A stretch of DNA of 64,000 bases, taken from the NCBI GenBank assembly GCA_964017125.1, contig OZ024905.1:39189479-39253478 (forward strand). Reading direction: 5' to 3'. Both the position numbers and the translations under genes were made by a program. Shown piece by piece: positions 11,825 to 24,034 of this stretch. This DNA comes from Flabesymbios commensalis. Lineage: Eukaryota; Annelida; Polychaeta; Terebellida; Flabelligeridae. How positions within the stretch are numbered: position 1 is the first letter of the stretch; each line of letters opens with the position of its first letter. The notes beneath the pieces were generated by a model that did no database searches, had not been told where the DNA came from, and saw only the letters and a program-made list of their open reading frames with translations.

Positions 11825-11902
11825 CTTGAGAATTATTCGAGTTATACGGCGTTAGCTGGTTACTGTACTGTTGTGACTGGATGTCCGTGCTAGGTGGCAG
11901 TG
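11825..11902 (-). CDS. Lmx1: Lmx1 internal exon, Q/N/S-rich region after the homeodomain
   Basis: A 78-bp exon with acceptor TTACAG and donor GTGAGT. Its first two bases finish a Pro codon (C|CA), 25 codons follow, and the final G starts a Gly codon completed in the last exon. It encodes a Gln/Asn/Ser-rich segment including QQYSNQLTPYNSNNSQ. Vertebrate LMX1 has a comparable stretch with PYG and LTPP motifs downstream of the homeodomain, so position and composition fit. The exon is too short and low in complexity to identify alone. The call rests on phase 1 to phase 1 continuity with both neighbours and consensus splice sites. Confidence 0.85.
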
Positions 11903-12344
11903 CTGTAACACAACAACAAAAATAATACCGTAAATACAAGTGTTGCTAAGACCAGTAATAATTACTTAACTAATTAATTGAATAAACAGACACAAAATTA
12001 GACAATAATTAGACAAATATTATAAAATGGTATTGAAGTCTTGAAGAAATCTTCACCGAAGCAAATTTATACCCCATTGCTAATATGGTGTTGGACCAAA
12101 ATTTCAGATTTACATACGACTTTGATCGAAATGTAACCCCCTTTTATATCTAGTAATATCTGGCTCGCAGTGAACGACGATGATTATCAGACAATAAAGA
12201 GCATTGTTAGTGTATATGTCTTAACCACAATTAGACAATAAGCCACCATTACAGTGGTCTCTGTGAACTAATATTATGAATGATAGCAAATGACAGCCCT
12301 CTCCTCGCAGGCCTTCTAATATATACCGCCAGTGGGGCACTTAC
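11903..12344 (-). other. Lmx1: Lmx1 intron
   Basis: A 442-bp intron with GTAAGT donor and TTACAG acceptor. I see no repeat or other feature in it. Confidence 0.8.
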
Positions 12345-12398
12345 GTGTCAGATTATTGTTGTTGGTTTCATTCTGGGATGACGTAGATGACGACGAAC
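12345..12398 (-). CDS. Lmx1: Lmx1 small internal exon, Ser/Asn-rich linker
   Basis: A 54-bp exon with acceptor TTTGCAG at the 12399 side and donor GTAAGT on the 12344 side. The first two bases complete a Gly codon opened by the exon at 13903-14017. Seventeen codons then encode SSSSTSSQNETNNNNLT, and the last C opens the Pro codon completed by the next exon. This is a disordered serine and asparagine-rich linker with no domain. Evidence is the near-perfect splice sites and phase agreement on both sides. The 200-N gap lies in the intron just upstream, but the matching phase (1 into 1) suggests no coding exon is lost in it. Confidence 0.8.
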
Positions 12399-12469
12399 CT
12401 GCAAAGAAGCATAACACATCATTCCTGGGCTGTGTAATAATACCACATATTATAACACGGTGTGCTCAT

Positions 12470-12560
12470 AAACAGCGCTGTCACAGGGGTGGTTCAATGT
12501 TGGCCCGGCATCGCAGACGGTGGGCCGCCATTGAACCAGCACTGTGCCGACGTTTCATGT
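12470..12560. repeat. Foldback element, family A
   Basis: GGTTCAATGTTGGCCCGGC and GTGGGCCGCCATTGAACCA around ATCGCAGAC. Confidence 0.65.
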
Positions 12561-13400
12561 GATACATACCTACCCTCCCCCTCCCATTAAACGCACCTAA
12601 TGTTGGGTTAATTCAACATTAGGATTTCGTAGTCGCTGGATTAGAGCACGGTAACAGTGTTGACACAACGAGTGGAAACATTAAAAATAATTATTTAAAA
12701 TAAAACTCATCATAGAAAAAGACCTCTTTTCTAAAACGTCTACGTCATTTTTAAAATTAATGTTTGAATATTAACAATTTGAACAATTATTGAATGCATA
12801 CATGTTCATATACGCCCCAGTGGTTCAAGGGTGGTCGGCAAATGACATATATTTTAGGAGAGCACATACAAAGGCCATATGGGCGACAATTCCGCTTAGA
12901 AAAGGTCATCATTCACAGAATAGGGTGTTATTTATAACAATAGCTCATAATTTACAGGATTTATAGGCCCTTTATTTACAGCTATAGGCTGGGAGAGGGG
13001 GGGGGGGTGCGGCTCAATGCCACGCTGATTGTATGTTAGCATAGTGCTTTAAATAGTTTACAATTTACATGAATTCATCTTTATTTTCACATCAGTTGAG
13101 TTGTCAGGATCTGACGTCTATATATATATATGTCATATTCAGTCAGTTCTCGCCCTGAAAGGGTTAAGAGGATATATGTGGTGTGCTTTTCCAGGGTAGG
13201 AAAGTATTCATTGTTGATTTCCTCCGGTGTGGAATGTATACTTAAAATAATATTTACACATAAAAACTGTATGAACGTGAGGTGAGGGCGGTAAAAGAAA
13301 AATGACAAGATGAAAGTGGAGACGTGATCTTTACAATAAATTGTCTGGATACGCTTCACCTTCGATTACGTGATGCTCTATGATCATACAAGTCATTATC

Positions 13401-13424
13401 ATATATATATATATATATATATAT
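13401..13424. repeat. (AT)12 microsatellite
   Basis: Twelve AT units. Confidence 0.95.
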
Positions 13425-13690
13425 GACAGTTTATGAGGAAGTGATGTCATAATTTACCCCGCACCCCCCCCCCCCCATACACACCTAACCATACATCTGA
13501 TGCTATGCGATATAATATATCATAAGAATGATAATCGATTTATAAACCTAAATGCTATAAAATATACTATCTGACAACTCTAAGATTTATTGTGCCTATC
13601 CTAGAATAGTGTTTAATAAAGAATAATTTATATTAATTATGTTCTATTAGTTATGGTAATAATAATATCGCCACTCCCAATTTTTTTCTA

Positions 13691-13890
13691 NNNNNNNNNN
13701 NNNNNNNNNNNNNNNNNNNNNNNNNNNNNNNNNNNNNNNNNNNNNNNNNNNNNNNNNNNNNNNNNNNNNNNNNNNNNNNNNNNNNNNNNNNNNNNNNNNN
13801 NNNNNNNNNNNNNNNNNNNNNNNNNNNNNNNNNNNNNNNNNNNNNNNNNNNNNNNNNNNNNNNNNNNNNNNNNNNNNNNNNNNNNNNNNN
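13691..13890. other. Assembly gap, 200 Ns
   Basis: Exactly 200 unknown bases, a round number typical of a placeholder gap. It lies in an Lmx1 intron, 12 bases from a splice donor. Confidence 0.99.
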
Positions 13891-13902
13891 GCAAACACAT
13901 AC

Positions 13903-14017
13903 CTGTGTCATCTTCCTTTTTGATCTTTTTCGACGATTTGTTTTGTGAGTTTCCGTTTTCTCCTTTTTTAGTTCCATCTTGATTTTCTTGATTTTGCCGC
14001 CTCTGAATCTTTTTCAC
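13903..14017 (-). CDS. Lmx1: Lmx1 exon: end of homeodomain and basic tail
   Basis: A 115-bp exon whose acceptor is GATTAAG and donor is GTATGT. It starts in phase 0 with VKKIQRRQNQENQ, directly continuing the homeodomain helix 3 of the preceding exon (…QNQRAK|VKK). LMX1 proteins have MKKLARRHQQ at this position. The rest is a Lys/Asn/Gln-rich hydrophilic tail (KKGENGNSQNKSSKKIKKED) likely to be disordered, and the lysine clusters could help nuclear import (inference). It ends in phase 1 with the first base of a Gly codon. The donor lies only 12 bases from the assembly gap at 13691-13890, so the downstream intron is incomplete but the exon itself is intact. Confidence 0.92.
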
Positions 14018-14182
14018 CTTAATCACAAATACGTAAAGGTTTAATAAAATAATACTTTTTAAATATTTGAGGTTATTTTGTAATTTAGAGCATAAATTAT
14101 GTGATCCATGAATTTTCAAACATGAATAGAGTCTCCCCCAAAATATATAAAATATTATGATAATTTGTGGTGATTCATATCA

Positions 14183-14335
<153 letters not shown>

Positions 14336-15092
14336 CTAAATAAACAAACACAAAATAGACATAGGTGAATTATTTTTAAAAATATGCCATTAATCGTGAT
14401 AAAACAAATAAAGACAATTACACGCGGAATGAGGGCTTTTCAACTCCCTGGAATGATATCAGTATACTGAGTATTAGGTCTGTGATTTGCAATGGGGACA
14501 GACTCGGGTGACTGTGTGGGGAGGAGGGGGGGCTGTAGGCGGGGAGTCACATGGATATTGACTGGACAGGCTGTGGACAGGGGCTCAGGCCATGGATCAG
14601 GGGACTGACTGCCATACAACCACAAACCCATCCCTGCTGGTCCTGCAGCAGACCTCTCCTGGTCAGTGTCATGCTGGCCATGTCCATCTGTCTTTGTAAT
14701 GGCAGCCCACCCGGTCGTGTTTGGGGTCGCACTCTCACATCAAACACAGGCGTCCCTTTAACCTGTTAGTCATTCCTAAAATATTTGTTTTCAAGACAAC
14801 CACAACCTGATATAAATTGGAAATCTGAAGAAATAATACAGCTTAGAAAAAGGAAACCACATGACTTAAGTTATGTGTTATTGTTATGAATGGTAGAACC
14901 GTTGAGTAGATAGCATACATTTAAACGGTTACTTTTCATAAATAGAAATGCAGAAAATGTATGTCTACCAAAAAGTTGGGGGTTGATTAGTTTATGATGT
15001 CAAATCCGTAGGAATTCCACAATAAGTTATATGGATATCCGAGTTAGATTGAAAGTGAGTTTGTGTAGAAGGTTAACGTCCCGTATTGATGG

Positions 15093-15189
15093 CAAAACAT
15101 TTGTATAACATTTGTACAATGTTGGGCCAACGTCGAAGACGTTGGACCAACGCTGTATAAATTTTTTACAAATGTTTTGTGTTTGCTGA
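15093..15189. repeat. Foldback element, family A
   Basis: Arms AAAACATTTGTATAACATTT and ACAAATGTTTTGTGTTTGCT. Core ACGTCGAAGACGT. Confidence 0.75.
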
Positions 15190-15330
15190 GATTCATGGTT
15201 GCTGCTAGTGGACAGCTATCCAGGAGGGGGGGAGTGGGGGGGGGGGTCGGACGCGCGGGAACGCTAAATATTCCAGACTGAAAAAGTGAGAGGAGATTTA
15301 TGAGAGTGGACGTGGTGACGGTGGCCAATA

Positions 15331-15412
15331 TACTGCCGAACAAAGCCAAAAGGCAGTAACTGCTTACGTAAAAAGTGAGCAGTTATTGCCTTTGGCTTTG
15401 CATGGCAGAATG
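15331..15412. repeat. Foldback element, family E
   Basis: About 80-bp hairpin: CAAAGCCAAAAGGCAGTAAC pairs with AGTTATTGCCTTTGGCTTTG. Confidence 0.8.
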
Positions 15413-16002
15413 CTGCAGCAATACCCTGCTGAGCCTGGCTGGCAGACCAGGACAAGGCAATGGGGCAAGGCAGGGCAAGGTGGGACAAGGAAGGGCAAGG
15501 CAGAGTATGGTAGTGAAAGCCAAGGATTTGAAGGAAAAGAAAGAGAACAGAGGGCCCTGCTTTGTAATTCTCTAGCACGTCGCCGTCCTGTTGCCGGTCT
15601 AGAGCGTACATACGGACCTTCTAAAGTCACCTTATCCACTGACAACATTTACTGTAAATAAACCATAGACTTCCTATCAATCGCGAGTGTTGATCGAATC
15701 CCTTAGTTTTATAAAACGACATTTTATACACAGTATTGTCTTATCTAGAAAAAAAAAGGAGTAGGCTTATCGACTAAATAAAATGTTTTTAGCTTCGATG
15801 GCAGCATCAGAATAAATTGCTTGACATTGAATATTCTTTGACAGTTGGTCTTTGTTATAGACTAGCCTTTATCATGGTATGGAATGCTGTGCGTGTGGGT
15901 TCTAGTAGTCAGAGAAGTAGGGAATGAGTTTACACGTGTATCGTGCCATGGCTTATCATTTAGACAAGTGTTCATGTCACACTAGGAGCAAGTCTGTGTC
16001 TA

Positions 16003-16083
16003 TACTGCCGTGCAAAGGCAAAACGCAGTATCTGCTTACTTTAAAGTCAGCAGATACTGCCTTTTGTCTTTGCAGAGCAATAT
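16003..16083. repeat. Foldback element, family E
   Basis: Hairpin with GTATCTGCT paired to AGCAGATAC, where the copy at 15331 has GTAACTGCT and AGCAGTTAT. Confidence 0.78.
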
Positions 16084-17142
16084 ATGTAAGCACCCTCCCC
16101 ACCTCTAGTCAAGTGTCTTGGCACTTCACAGCATTGACACACCATCATACCATATGTAATTAAGTAGATATTATAGACAATAGCTGACTACATGCTGGCT
16201 CTACTAGACCACCACTAGATGTCCCTTGCAGACAATACATAAGTACAATTAAACAGTCACATAATCAACCCTTGACGGCCAACTGACGCAATAAGTAAGC
16301 CCCCTATGTATTATGTCACCTCATATCAAAACTTTTCTTTGTATACCTGTGAGAAGAAATAGTTTTTATTATTTAAAACTAAAACTAAAATTATTACAAT
16401 AATTCAGTATAATTTTAAACCGTTAAATGCTTCTTCTTTTACTTGCAGTTTCAGTAAATAACTATAATATTTAAAATTCATAAAAATAACGCTCTAAAAA
16501 TCCAGAATATAATTTTAAAGTAATTTTAAATTTTTAAATATAATTTATCATTTTTATTTTTTAATACTAAAAAGTTTATCTTTTACGAGCCAGCATTCTT
16601 TCATCGCAACTTCAAATGGATAGAAAAATAATAAAGAGCAATTTGAAACTTGAATGTTTGACAGTTTACACTTATAATAAAAATATTTTTGTTCAAATTG
16701 ATTTGAGAACAACGTTCCGGATGGACATATCAATCCAGAGGACATGCTTAAAAGTTTGGCTTTTTGAATTTTATCATAACTGTTAAAGAAGAAAAAAGCT
16801 TCAATTAATCTTTACGCTTTTAATTTTAATTTATTTTCTACGCTTATAAAATACCTCGTGAATATTATGTGCATTACATTATTTACGTAGCTGAGTGAAT
16901 TAAAAAATAAATAAATTAAAATTCCGATTGGAAGCGAGAAACATATGACACGGTGGCGTACGTAATTATATCAGAGAAAATGAGCTTTTAAAAGGATGTA
17001 ATTTGGATGGACTCCTAAATTTTAAATTACGTCCTAGTGTTTGTCTGTCCATGTGCTCATCCATCCATGCAATAGACAGCTGTCAGATCGCACTCAACCG
17101 TCAAATGATACCAAGATTATGTTTTCCTCATATAGTACTCTG

Positions 17143-17222
17143 TCATGAAAAGCCGAAAGGCAGTAGCTGCCAACTTGAAAGTAAACAGTTACTACCTTCT
17201 TGTCTTTGCATGGTACTACTGT
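17143..17222. repeat. Foldback element, family E
   Basis: ATGAAAAGCCGAAAGGCAGT pairs loosely with TACTACCTTCTTGTCTTTGC. Confidence 0.65.
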
Positions 17223-17662
17223 AACTACCATGTATCAGAAATAAATATCATTCTAAAAACATTTCTATATAAGCAGCGATTCTATGTTTCAAGAGCTGTG
17301 AAATTTGTGATATCTTCCGCTAAATATTCCGATTTATAAGATATTTTTTCGAATTTATTTCTACGTTTTTTACAAGAAATGATAAGAAAGTTATGGATAA
17401 CCATAAATGCAAGGAATGTGGGGATACTGGGGGTTCAGAAGGGGGGGTGGTGTAGATATGTGACGGTTCACTGGTCTGTCCTCGCCAATTACAGCCGTCT
17501 TTTTAGAGTAGCGCGGTGGGCGGCGACACGCACAGTGAACTGTTAGCCAAGATGTCCACCACAGCCGCCAATTCTAATCACCGAGCCCCTAAAAAATACG
17601 ATGGTGTGACAAAATAATCTGGTGAAATGGAAACGCAATTTGTGCGATATACCTTTATTTAA

Positions 17663-17738
17663 AGCAGCATATGCGACAATCCAAGGACTGTCGCATATAT
17701 ACAACTGTGTTAAATAAGGACTGTCGCATGTCCTGCTG
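17663..17738. repeat. Foldback with nested hairpins
   Basis: AGCATATGCGACA pairs both with TGTCGCATATAT and with TGTCGCATGTCCTGCT further right, so two alternative hairpins exist. Confidence 0.65.
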
Positions 17739-18764
17739 TTTTTTTATTTGACACTATGGTCCTGAGAGGGTGCGCGTGTCTGTAGTTTGAAGGCTCGTTC
17801 ATCTTCATTGAAGAGGTCACCTATACCACATAATAACACCTATAGCGCCAAAATCTACCCTTTATATTTCAGAAGACGCTGATCAAATTGATCTAATAAA
17901 TAATGGATAGTTAAGGTTATGTACCAGGATATTTGTTAACGTTTGACGTATTAGCTGAGGTCGTGACTAATTAAAACACAACATTTCAACTCAGCCACAT
18001 TTTTCGGATTTAAAAGACAATGCAATACATATTTGCAGAAAGAAAAGTATGAATAAAATTACAGAGCTATAGATTTAAAAGGTTGTTTGTGTACTAAGCA
18101 TACAGTATAAAACTACTTCTTCGAAAAACTTCTTAAACATATATTTATGTTTGTAGGAAAAGTAAAAGGTACGGGTGAATTTAACCCCTGGTCACTTGAC
18201 ATTATGTAGGCCTACATATTAATTTTCACTTAATATATATCTTTCAATGTTATTAGTGCCCGTTTGCATTTAAAACTACTTCATCATAAAATAGCAAATA
18301 TCAAAAATGGCCAGTGGGTTATATAATGTATAAAATGTATATAAAATGTATTTTTCTCCTCAAATTGCATGTGACAATGGGGATCGCAGAGTACCACATT
18401 TATCATGTTCGAAGGCGATCGCCCACGAAGACCCTTTGGGCCTCGGGAGACTATATATAGATTTAGTTATGCAATCATTTTATAGTTTACCCTATGTTAA
18501 AAAATAAAAACAATATCATGATTTTGAAAAATCAACGTATTTCCTGAGAAATACTAAGGGAAATGCCATGGACATAATTAAAAGAGAATGCATACGATAC
18601 ATGCGGTTTTGTCATAATGTTTATATGAAACCATCCTCTTGTTAACTGCTTTAGAAGTGTGGAATTTTCCATGATGATTTTTGCGTACATTTAAAGTAAG
18701 CACTTGCAAACCGCTGTTATATAGGTGTGCATGACGGATGGCCTAGAGGTGAAAGTTGAGAGGG

Positions 18765-19011
18765 TTAACCCTTTAACCGCCAAATTATTCAATTTGAATT
18801 TTCACCCACTTGAAATTGTGTCTCGCTGACGCGATCCACAACTTCAAGCGAGTGAAAATTATTCAGATTTGACAAAATGGAGGTCAACTCTTTTAAAATC
18901 TTGCTGATTTATGTCACATTTTATCTTTAACGTGCTTAAAAGGTGGTACTTAAAGTGCTAATAAAAAATAAAAACCCGAATATATGCGGCACCGGATGGT
19001 TGAAGGGTTAA
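18765..19011 (+). repeat. piggyBac-like MITE, family B
   Basis: Flanked on both sides by TTAA. The left end is CCCTTTAACCGCC, the right end GGATGGTTGAAGGG. The interior is closely similar to the copy at 1588-1831. Confidence 0.8.
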
Positions 19012-19390
19012 GGGTCATCCGGATCTCCAGTTAGCGGCAGACACTAGAGAAGAAACGATTGTGTGAGGTGTTATCTACCTTGTCAGCGACAGATACCCTC
19101 ACCTGGCCTTGTCAACTCAGGATTACATGTGTTAACGCAGACTAAAACACACATTCTACTCATCTAGTCTCTGAAAAAACTCTGATACCTAATTCCAGTG
19201 AGACACGTCAAACGAAACGTTTTTTATTCTTCTCGTTCATCGTCGATGTTACGGTCTTCTCGTAGCTGTTGAAAGCATCCTGTAGAAGATGGAATCGTTG
19301 GTGGATGTTGTGAATCGTGATACCCAGCTTGAAGAATTTGGAAGAATAGCAAATGTGTTTTGGGTTATATTTAATGCGATGAAGAGCCAT

Positions 19391-19440
19391 TCTGCCGTGC
19401 AAAGCCAAAAGGCAAGAGCAGCATTGGCAAAGGTTGTTTG
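19391..19440. repeat. Foldback element, family E, one arm
   Basis: TGCCGTGCAAAGCCAAAAGG matches the left arm of the family. The right arm is missing. Confidence 0.5.
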
Positions 19441-19906
19441 TAATGCTTAATAATAAGAAGATATAACAATTCATTACGTTTGTGAGTAATCCCTATTGCG
19501 ATGCAGATGTAACACCATCGGTGGAAGTTGTCGGTGACGTTTACTTTGAGGAGAGTTGAGGTTGTAGATGAGGATTTCTATAGAATGTCTTGAACAATAA
19601 ACTATGAAGTATTGACCTTTAATGCCATATTGTATTATAATAGTGACCTGGATAATAGACGCTGAGCAGAAAGTTACGAGCTGCAGCATGTAACCCTTCT
19701 GAGATGTTGTTGACAGTGAATTCGTGCAGATATATACCTGGGTAAAGCAGCACGCTTCTCAGCTATAAAACGCATGGCGTGATATATAGGCCTGATAACA
19801 CAGATATCAATCGCCAGTACTTGACACACCAAGTACCATCACTTGACGATTACACTTGCATGCTTGTTTTTGGTTCTTCACAACAATTCCCTATTGATTC
19901 GCATCT

Positions 19907-19969
19907 ACAGGAATGGTATGCCTACATTGTAAACAACATTTGTTTACAATGTATGATAACTGTTCCTGC
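19907..19969. repeat. Inverted repeat
   Basis: ACATTGTAAACAA and TTGTTTACAATGT flank a CAT spacer. The outer CAGGAATGGTAT and ATAACTGTTCCTG also pair. Confidence 0.7.
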
Positions 19970-20217
19970 ATTGTTAATATGCTATTGTATTGTACATATC
20001 CACACCATTTTATCATAGATTCCATCTCATTTGCTTATGTCAGAGATAAGTGATCTTTTTCTCAGTATTATCGATTTCATATAATGCATATTTTTACTGT
20101 TCATTGTATCTATTGGATAATCTCAATCGGTTATACAGAATACTGCTGTGGGAAGCAACATGCATTAAATGCTTACTTTTTAAATAAGCAATTAATGTCT
20201 TTCGATTTACCTAATCA

Positions 20218-20285
20218 GTTACTGCCTTTTGACTAAGCAGTTAATGCCTTTTGACTTTGCAGTTGCGGCCTTTTACTTCTGCGGC
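20218..20285. repeat. Family E-like arm repeats
   Basis: Three partly repeated units of the form AGTTACTGCCTTTTGACT in direct order, apparently from a right arm. Confidence 0.45.
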
Positions 20286-20510
20286 GATGAGACTCGAGAG
20301 GACTACGTCGGTCACTTGACAGAGAGTCGTGCAGGAGAGGCTGTTCCATGGTGAGGGACCTGATCAGGTCGGTTGACTTTCTGATGTGAGGACTTGTCTC
20401 GTGACATCTTCACCTTTACATCATCTATTGAGATGTTCACCTTTGACACGCCTGATGATTTGTTACTCTCACTCTGATAGTGCGTGTTTTATTCTGAGCC
20501 CCAAAACCAA

Positions 20511-20610
20511 TTAACCCTTTCAGTGCGGGGACCTTATTTATACGTCAGAATCTGACGTTTAGACGTCAGATTCTGGCGTATAAAGACGATCCCCGAACTG
20601 AAAGAATTAA
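20511..20610 (+). repeat. TTAA-type MITE, family C
   Basis: A 100-bp foldback with TTAA at both ends. It begins CCCTTTCAGTGCGGGG, has a TACGTCAGAATCTGACG core, and ends CCCCGAACTGAAAGAA. Confidence 0.75.
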
Positions 20611-21826
20611 AATATCTATAACGGCCGTGAACCCATAAAATAGGTATTCAAATGAAGCGGAAAGAGCTAACTAACACATTTATGATGATTTTAAAGTGAA
20701 AAAAACATTTGGTCCCCATGGTTTATTCAAAATAATTAAACGCTTTAAGGGTTGAGTATCAAAATAATACAGAAGTATGCAACTGCACATTATACCAAGA
20801 ATGTCATGAATTAACCCAGGAGGGGGACTATAGATGTGAAAGCGTTACCCAGTATGGTACGATTATTATCAGACTGAAAGATAAGACCACATAACTGTTC
20901 CTATGATTTGCTGTCATATAGGCTTAGTGCAGACAGTTTACGTGTAACCGGACACTTCTTTAAACATGACATAGTATTTTCCAAACTCCCAAGTAATCGC
21001 ATTTTTTTACGTAGGAGACAACACTGTTAATAATTTACAATGGCGAAGATTTATAAAAATTTAGAACAGTTCTACCATTCACTGAGTCCATTTCCTCGCA
21101 CGACTTCTGTCTGTTATATTCAATGCCCTTGGGACGGAATACGTTTTTTTTCGTTACGTATAGACACCCTTAATGGTGGAGATCATCCACACCCCCACAG
21201 CCATTAGCTGATAAGTTAGAATACTCAAGCAATGCTTGTATCCTAGGGGTGGTGAATGAGAAGGTAAGTCAACTATAGGCACGATGTGAAAAAACAGTCC
21301 TCAATCACGAATATTCGGAGTATGTTTTACCATGTTTTCAGCAGCATATTACGGAAAATTAGAAGAGCTTCATTAGTGTAAGAATTGTATGTATAGGACG
21401 CACTTACAATGATGTATAGGGGGCAATCAAAAGCTTTGTCTGATAGAACTATCTCAAAATATAATTGCGAAACGCAGCTTCTGAAAAAAAATACTCAGTG
21501 GTACATCTATTCATATATATAGCGCAAATCCCTGTGAAATCGCGATCAGGACAACGACGCATATTTGAGCTGTTTGCGCTGTTATTGGAGACACATGGTT
21601 ACACAGGTAGTACTTGGGTACAGCAGGTGGTGAGATCTAGAGTGAGTACCCAGGCTACCCCCCCCCCCCACCTCAGCTGAGATAAGCCTTCAAAAGATCA
21701 TGCCGCCTCTCTTGAGACACTGTATGGTGGGCACCCAGCGTGCAGGAGACGTCGGTTTACAGATGTCTCAAAGCTGGCCCAATCTTTTACATTTTGGCAG
21801 GAACAGCGATCTGTAGATAATACCCA

Positions 21827-21885
21827 GACGTCGGTACACTGCTGGGTTAGCGTCTACGACTCTGGCCCAGCAGTGTGCCGACGTC
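21827..21885. repeat. Foldback element, family A (core)
   Basis: GACGTCGGTACACTGCTGGG pairs with CCCAGCAGTGTGCCGACGTC. Confidence 0.72.
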
Positions 21886-22918
21886 AGTTTTCTTCCGGCT
21901 ATGGAGACGCTGCTGTCACAAACCAGTGTCTGGTTCTCCACCGTTCTGTTATCACTGAGCGAAGTGTTTGCCGTTTAGACCGATGACAACTTTCTAATCA
22001 GTAAGGTTTGACGACTGCTATCAGTCACAGGGTCCTTATACGTTCCGACATCTCTGACTCTGACTGGTCAAAATGTTTTGCCGACATGGAAAAAACGGCG
22101 CAAAAAAATCCAGGCAATTTAATAGCGTGGGGTGTATTTTCTCACATTGCTTGGATCTTGTACCCTTATTTTTTAGTGGCTAGAGGTCTCTTAAGCTCAT
22201 AATTACCTGAGCATAGCATTGTTATGAAGACCACCGGTGAGTGAGAGAGGGGATTGTTGGGGGGGGGGGGGGGGAGAAGGAGGAGTAAACACCTGATGAG
22301 GTGGAGTCGTACCAGCTACAGATTGTATCCGATGACAGTATACAGTCAGAGAAGGCGACAGCTTACCAAATCAAACTGATATCATTTTGACAAATTTGAA
22401 TAAGAAAAATAGACTTTATTCTTATTGTTGTTTTCTCAAAATAGACGAAAAGGGATAATAAGCATCAACATTGAATTCCTGTGAGAACAACACAACACAC
22501 AAACTTAATATCTTAAAATGATTGCTCAACTTCATGAAATTCAAATGGTGTAATGAGAATAAGGACTTAGTGATCTTTCTCTTGATATATCACACTAGGG
22601 TGAAATACTCTCGTTTTCATTGAGGTGGATATGACCTTAAGGTTAGATAACAAGAAGAAAGAATGCCTGTTCACAAGACGTGGTAGCTCATTATAAAACA
22701 TCATATCCAAACCGATATGATACACAATGTTCTTCGACGCTCGTCCAACATCACTCAAACATAAGTTCAATAGCCGTGATTTAGCGGCTGATTTGAGAGT
22801 GTTCTAGTTTTTACGTGTCTCTGTTGAGTGAGTGACAGGTTCAGTTGTATGTCTATCTCTATCATACATCACCTGATCCCCCCAGCAACGCCCCAGGACA
22901 ACTATAATCTATAAACTC

Positions 22919-23128
22919 TTAAACCGCTAGGGTGGAGAATTGACATTTTTACCCACTTGAAGCTGGGACCGCGACCCACAACTTCAAGTGTGTAAAAATT
23001 TATTACATATGTACAATTCGAATCAAAATTTATGCCAATACACACAATTTAATATTCATATCTTCTTCAAATTCTTTTTAAAAAGGTGATAAACGGGCAG
23101 AAAACGGCTATAGGACTTGAAGGGTTAA
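22919..23128 (+). repeat. piggyBac-like MITE, diverged family B relative
   Basis: TTAA at both ends. The inner hairpin is ACTTGAAGCTGGG…CCCACAACTTCAAGT. The interior differs from the main B copies. Confidence 0.6.
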
Positions 23129-23929
23129 ATGCTGGAGGTGGTTGATGAGCAGATAGCTGTAATGGCTCTGTGTAGATCTCGGCATGAGGAAAGTACAGGT
23201 TACATCATAATCTATACAAGGACACACCACCGATCCTCGACCATCCACAGAGGCGTCTCAACCGGTGCCCTGTGCACCTCAACACTTGACCCGTAATCCC
23301 AAGTCCTCTTGTTCGAGCCTTCTGATAATCACAGAAAGCTTTAAAGCTCTGTCCTGCGGATTGTGCTTTGCAGGTGTTACCGCGACTCAAGATCTGTTTC
23401 CAACCAAAATTCGGATTATATTGATCCAGTGTTGGAGTTAAGGTCAAACGTTGAGTCAGCTTATCAACTTTGTAAGATAATTGTGAAATGATAAAAAAAT
23501 GAGATGAAAGTGTGGTTTTTTTTAGAAAACTGTTCAACACTTTCGCTCTTTATATGTAAGCTCTTGTAAATCATCCGTATTTCAGTCAAACTTATCCACC
23601 CTTACTACTAAAATCAAAGGCCTACGCGTCTTCTTGTTTTTACAGATCCAAGCCCCCATGCTGGCCAACGTAAATGAAAGCAGCCCGATTTGTATTTTTA
23701 TTAATGACACCCCTACTTAATTGATGAAAGAAACAAAAGAGCACCCGCTGCATAGGATGAAGACGCGGAGATGAGTGGAGATGTGATAACACGGTGACTC
23801 TATCTGGATTAAGACAGCCGTTGCCCGGTAACTGTTGTCTGACGTGCCTCTTACCCCGCGGTTACCATGGCAAGGCGGTACAGGCGGCAGGTTAAGGAGA
23901 AGAGATAAGTGATGATAGACAGTGATCCA

Positions 23930-24034
23930 AGCTAACACAACACACTCACCCAATGCTGGTTTAATAATAGGCCAGCGTCTGCGACGCTGTCCCACTATTA
24001 AACCGGCATTGGGTGAACATCTCCTGTTTGCTAA
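23930..24034. repeat. Foldback element, family A
   Basis: CACCCAATGCTGGTTTAATA pairs with TATTAAACCGGCATTGGGTG around GCGTCTGCGACGC. Confidence 0.75.

Larger units (their letters stand above)
12399..13902 (-). other. Lmx1: Lmx1 intron with assembly gap
   Basis: The intron holds an A-family foldback (12470-12560), a fragment of the C-family MITE right end (about 13105-13165, ending CCTGAAAGGGTTAA), a G tract near 13000, an (AT)n run, a C tract near 13466 and the 200-N gap. Its true length is unknown. Confidence 0.75.
19200..20462 (-). pseudogene. Unassigned coding-like stretch (possible nested gene or pseudogene)
   Basis: Three minus-strand pieces look more coding-like than their surroundings. 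At 20349 an ATG sits in a perfect CACCATGG context and opens a 38-codon frame beginning MEQPLLHDSLSSDRRSPLES. At 19745-19474 a long open frame follows a CCCAG and includes hydrophobic QLVTFCSASIIQVTIIIQYG and YFIVYCSRHSIEILIYNLN. At about 19370-19205 another frame has FKLGITIHNIHQRFHLLQD. The pieces are not in one clear frame and the splice sites I can propose are weak. E-family fragments sit between them. The hydrophobic runs hint at a membrane protein, but I do not recognise a family. It could be a small nested gene, a decayed copy, or chance. Confidence 0.25.

Noticed and set aside
22008-22202. 64-codon plus-strand frame with WSKCF and AWGVFSHIAW
   Set aside because: Looks mildly protein-like but is isolated and short. 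I could not assign it.
23205-23540. 111-codon minus-strand open frame
   Set aside because: No recognisable domain, no codon-usage contrast with flanks, and no linked splice sites. Likely chance.
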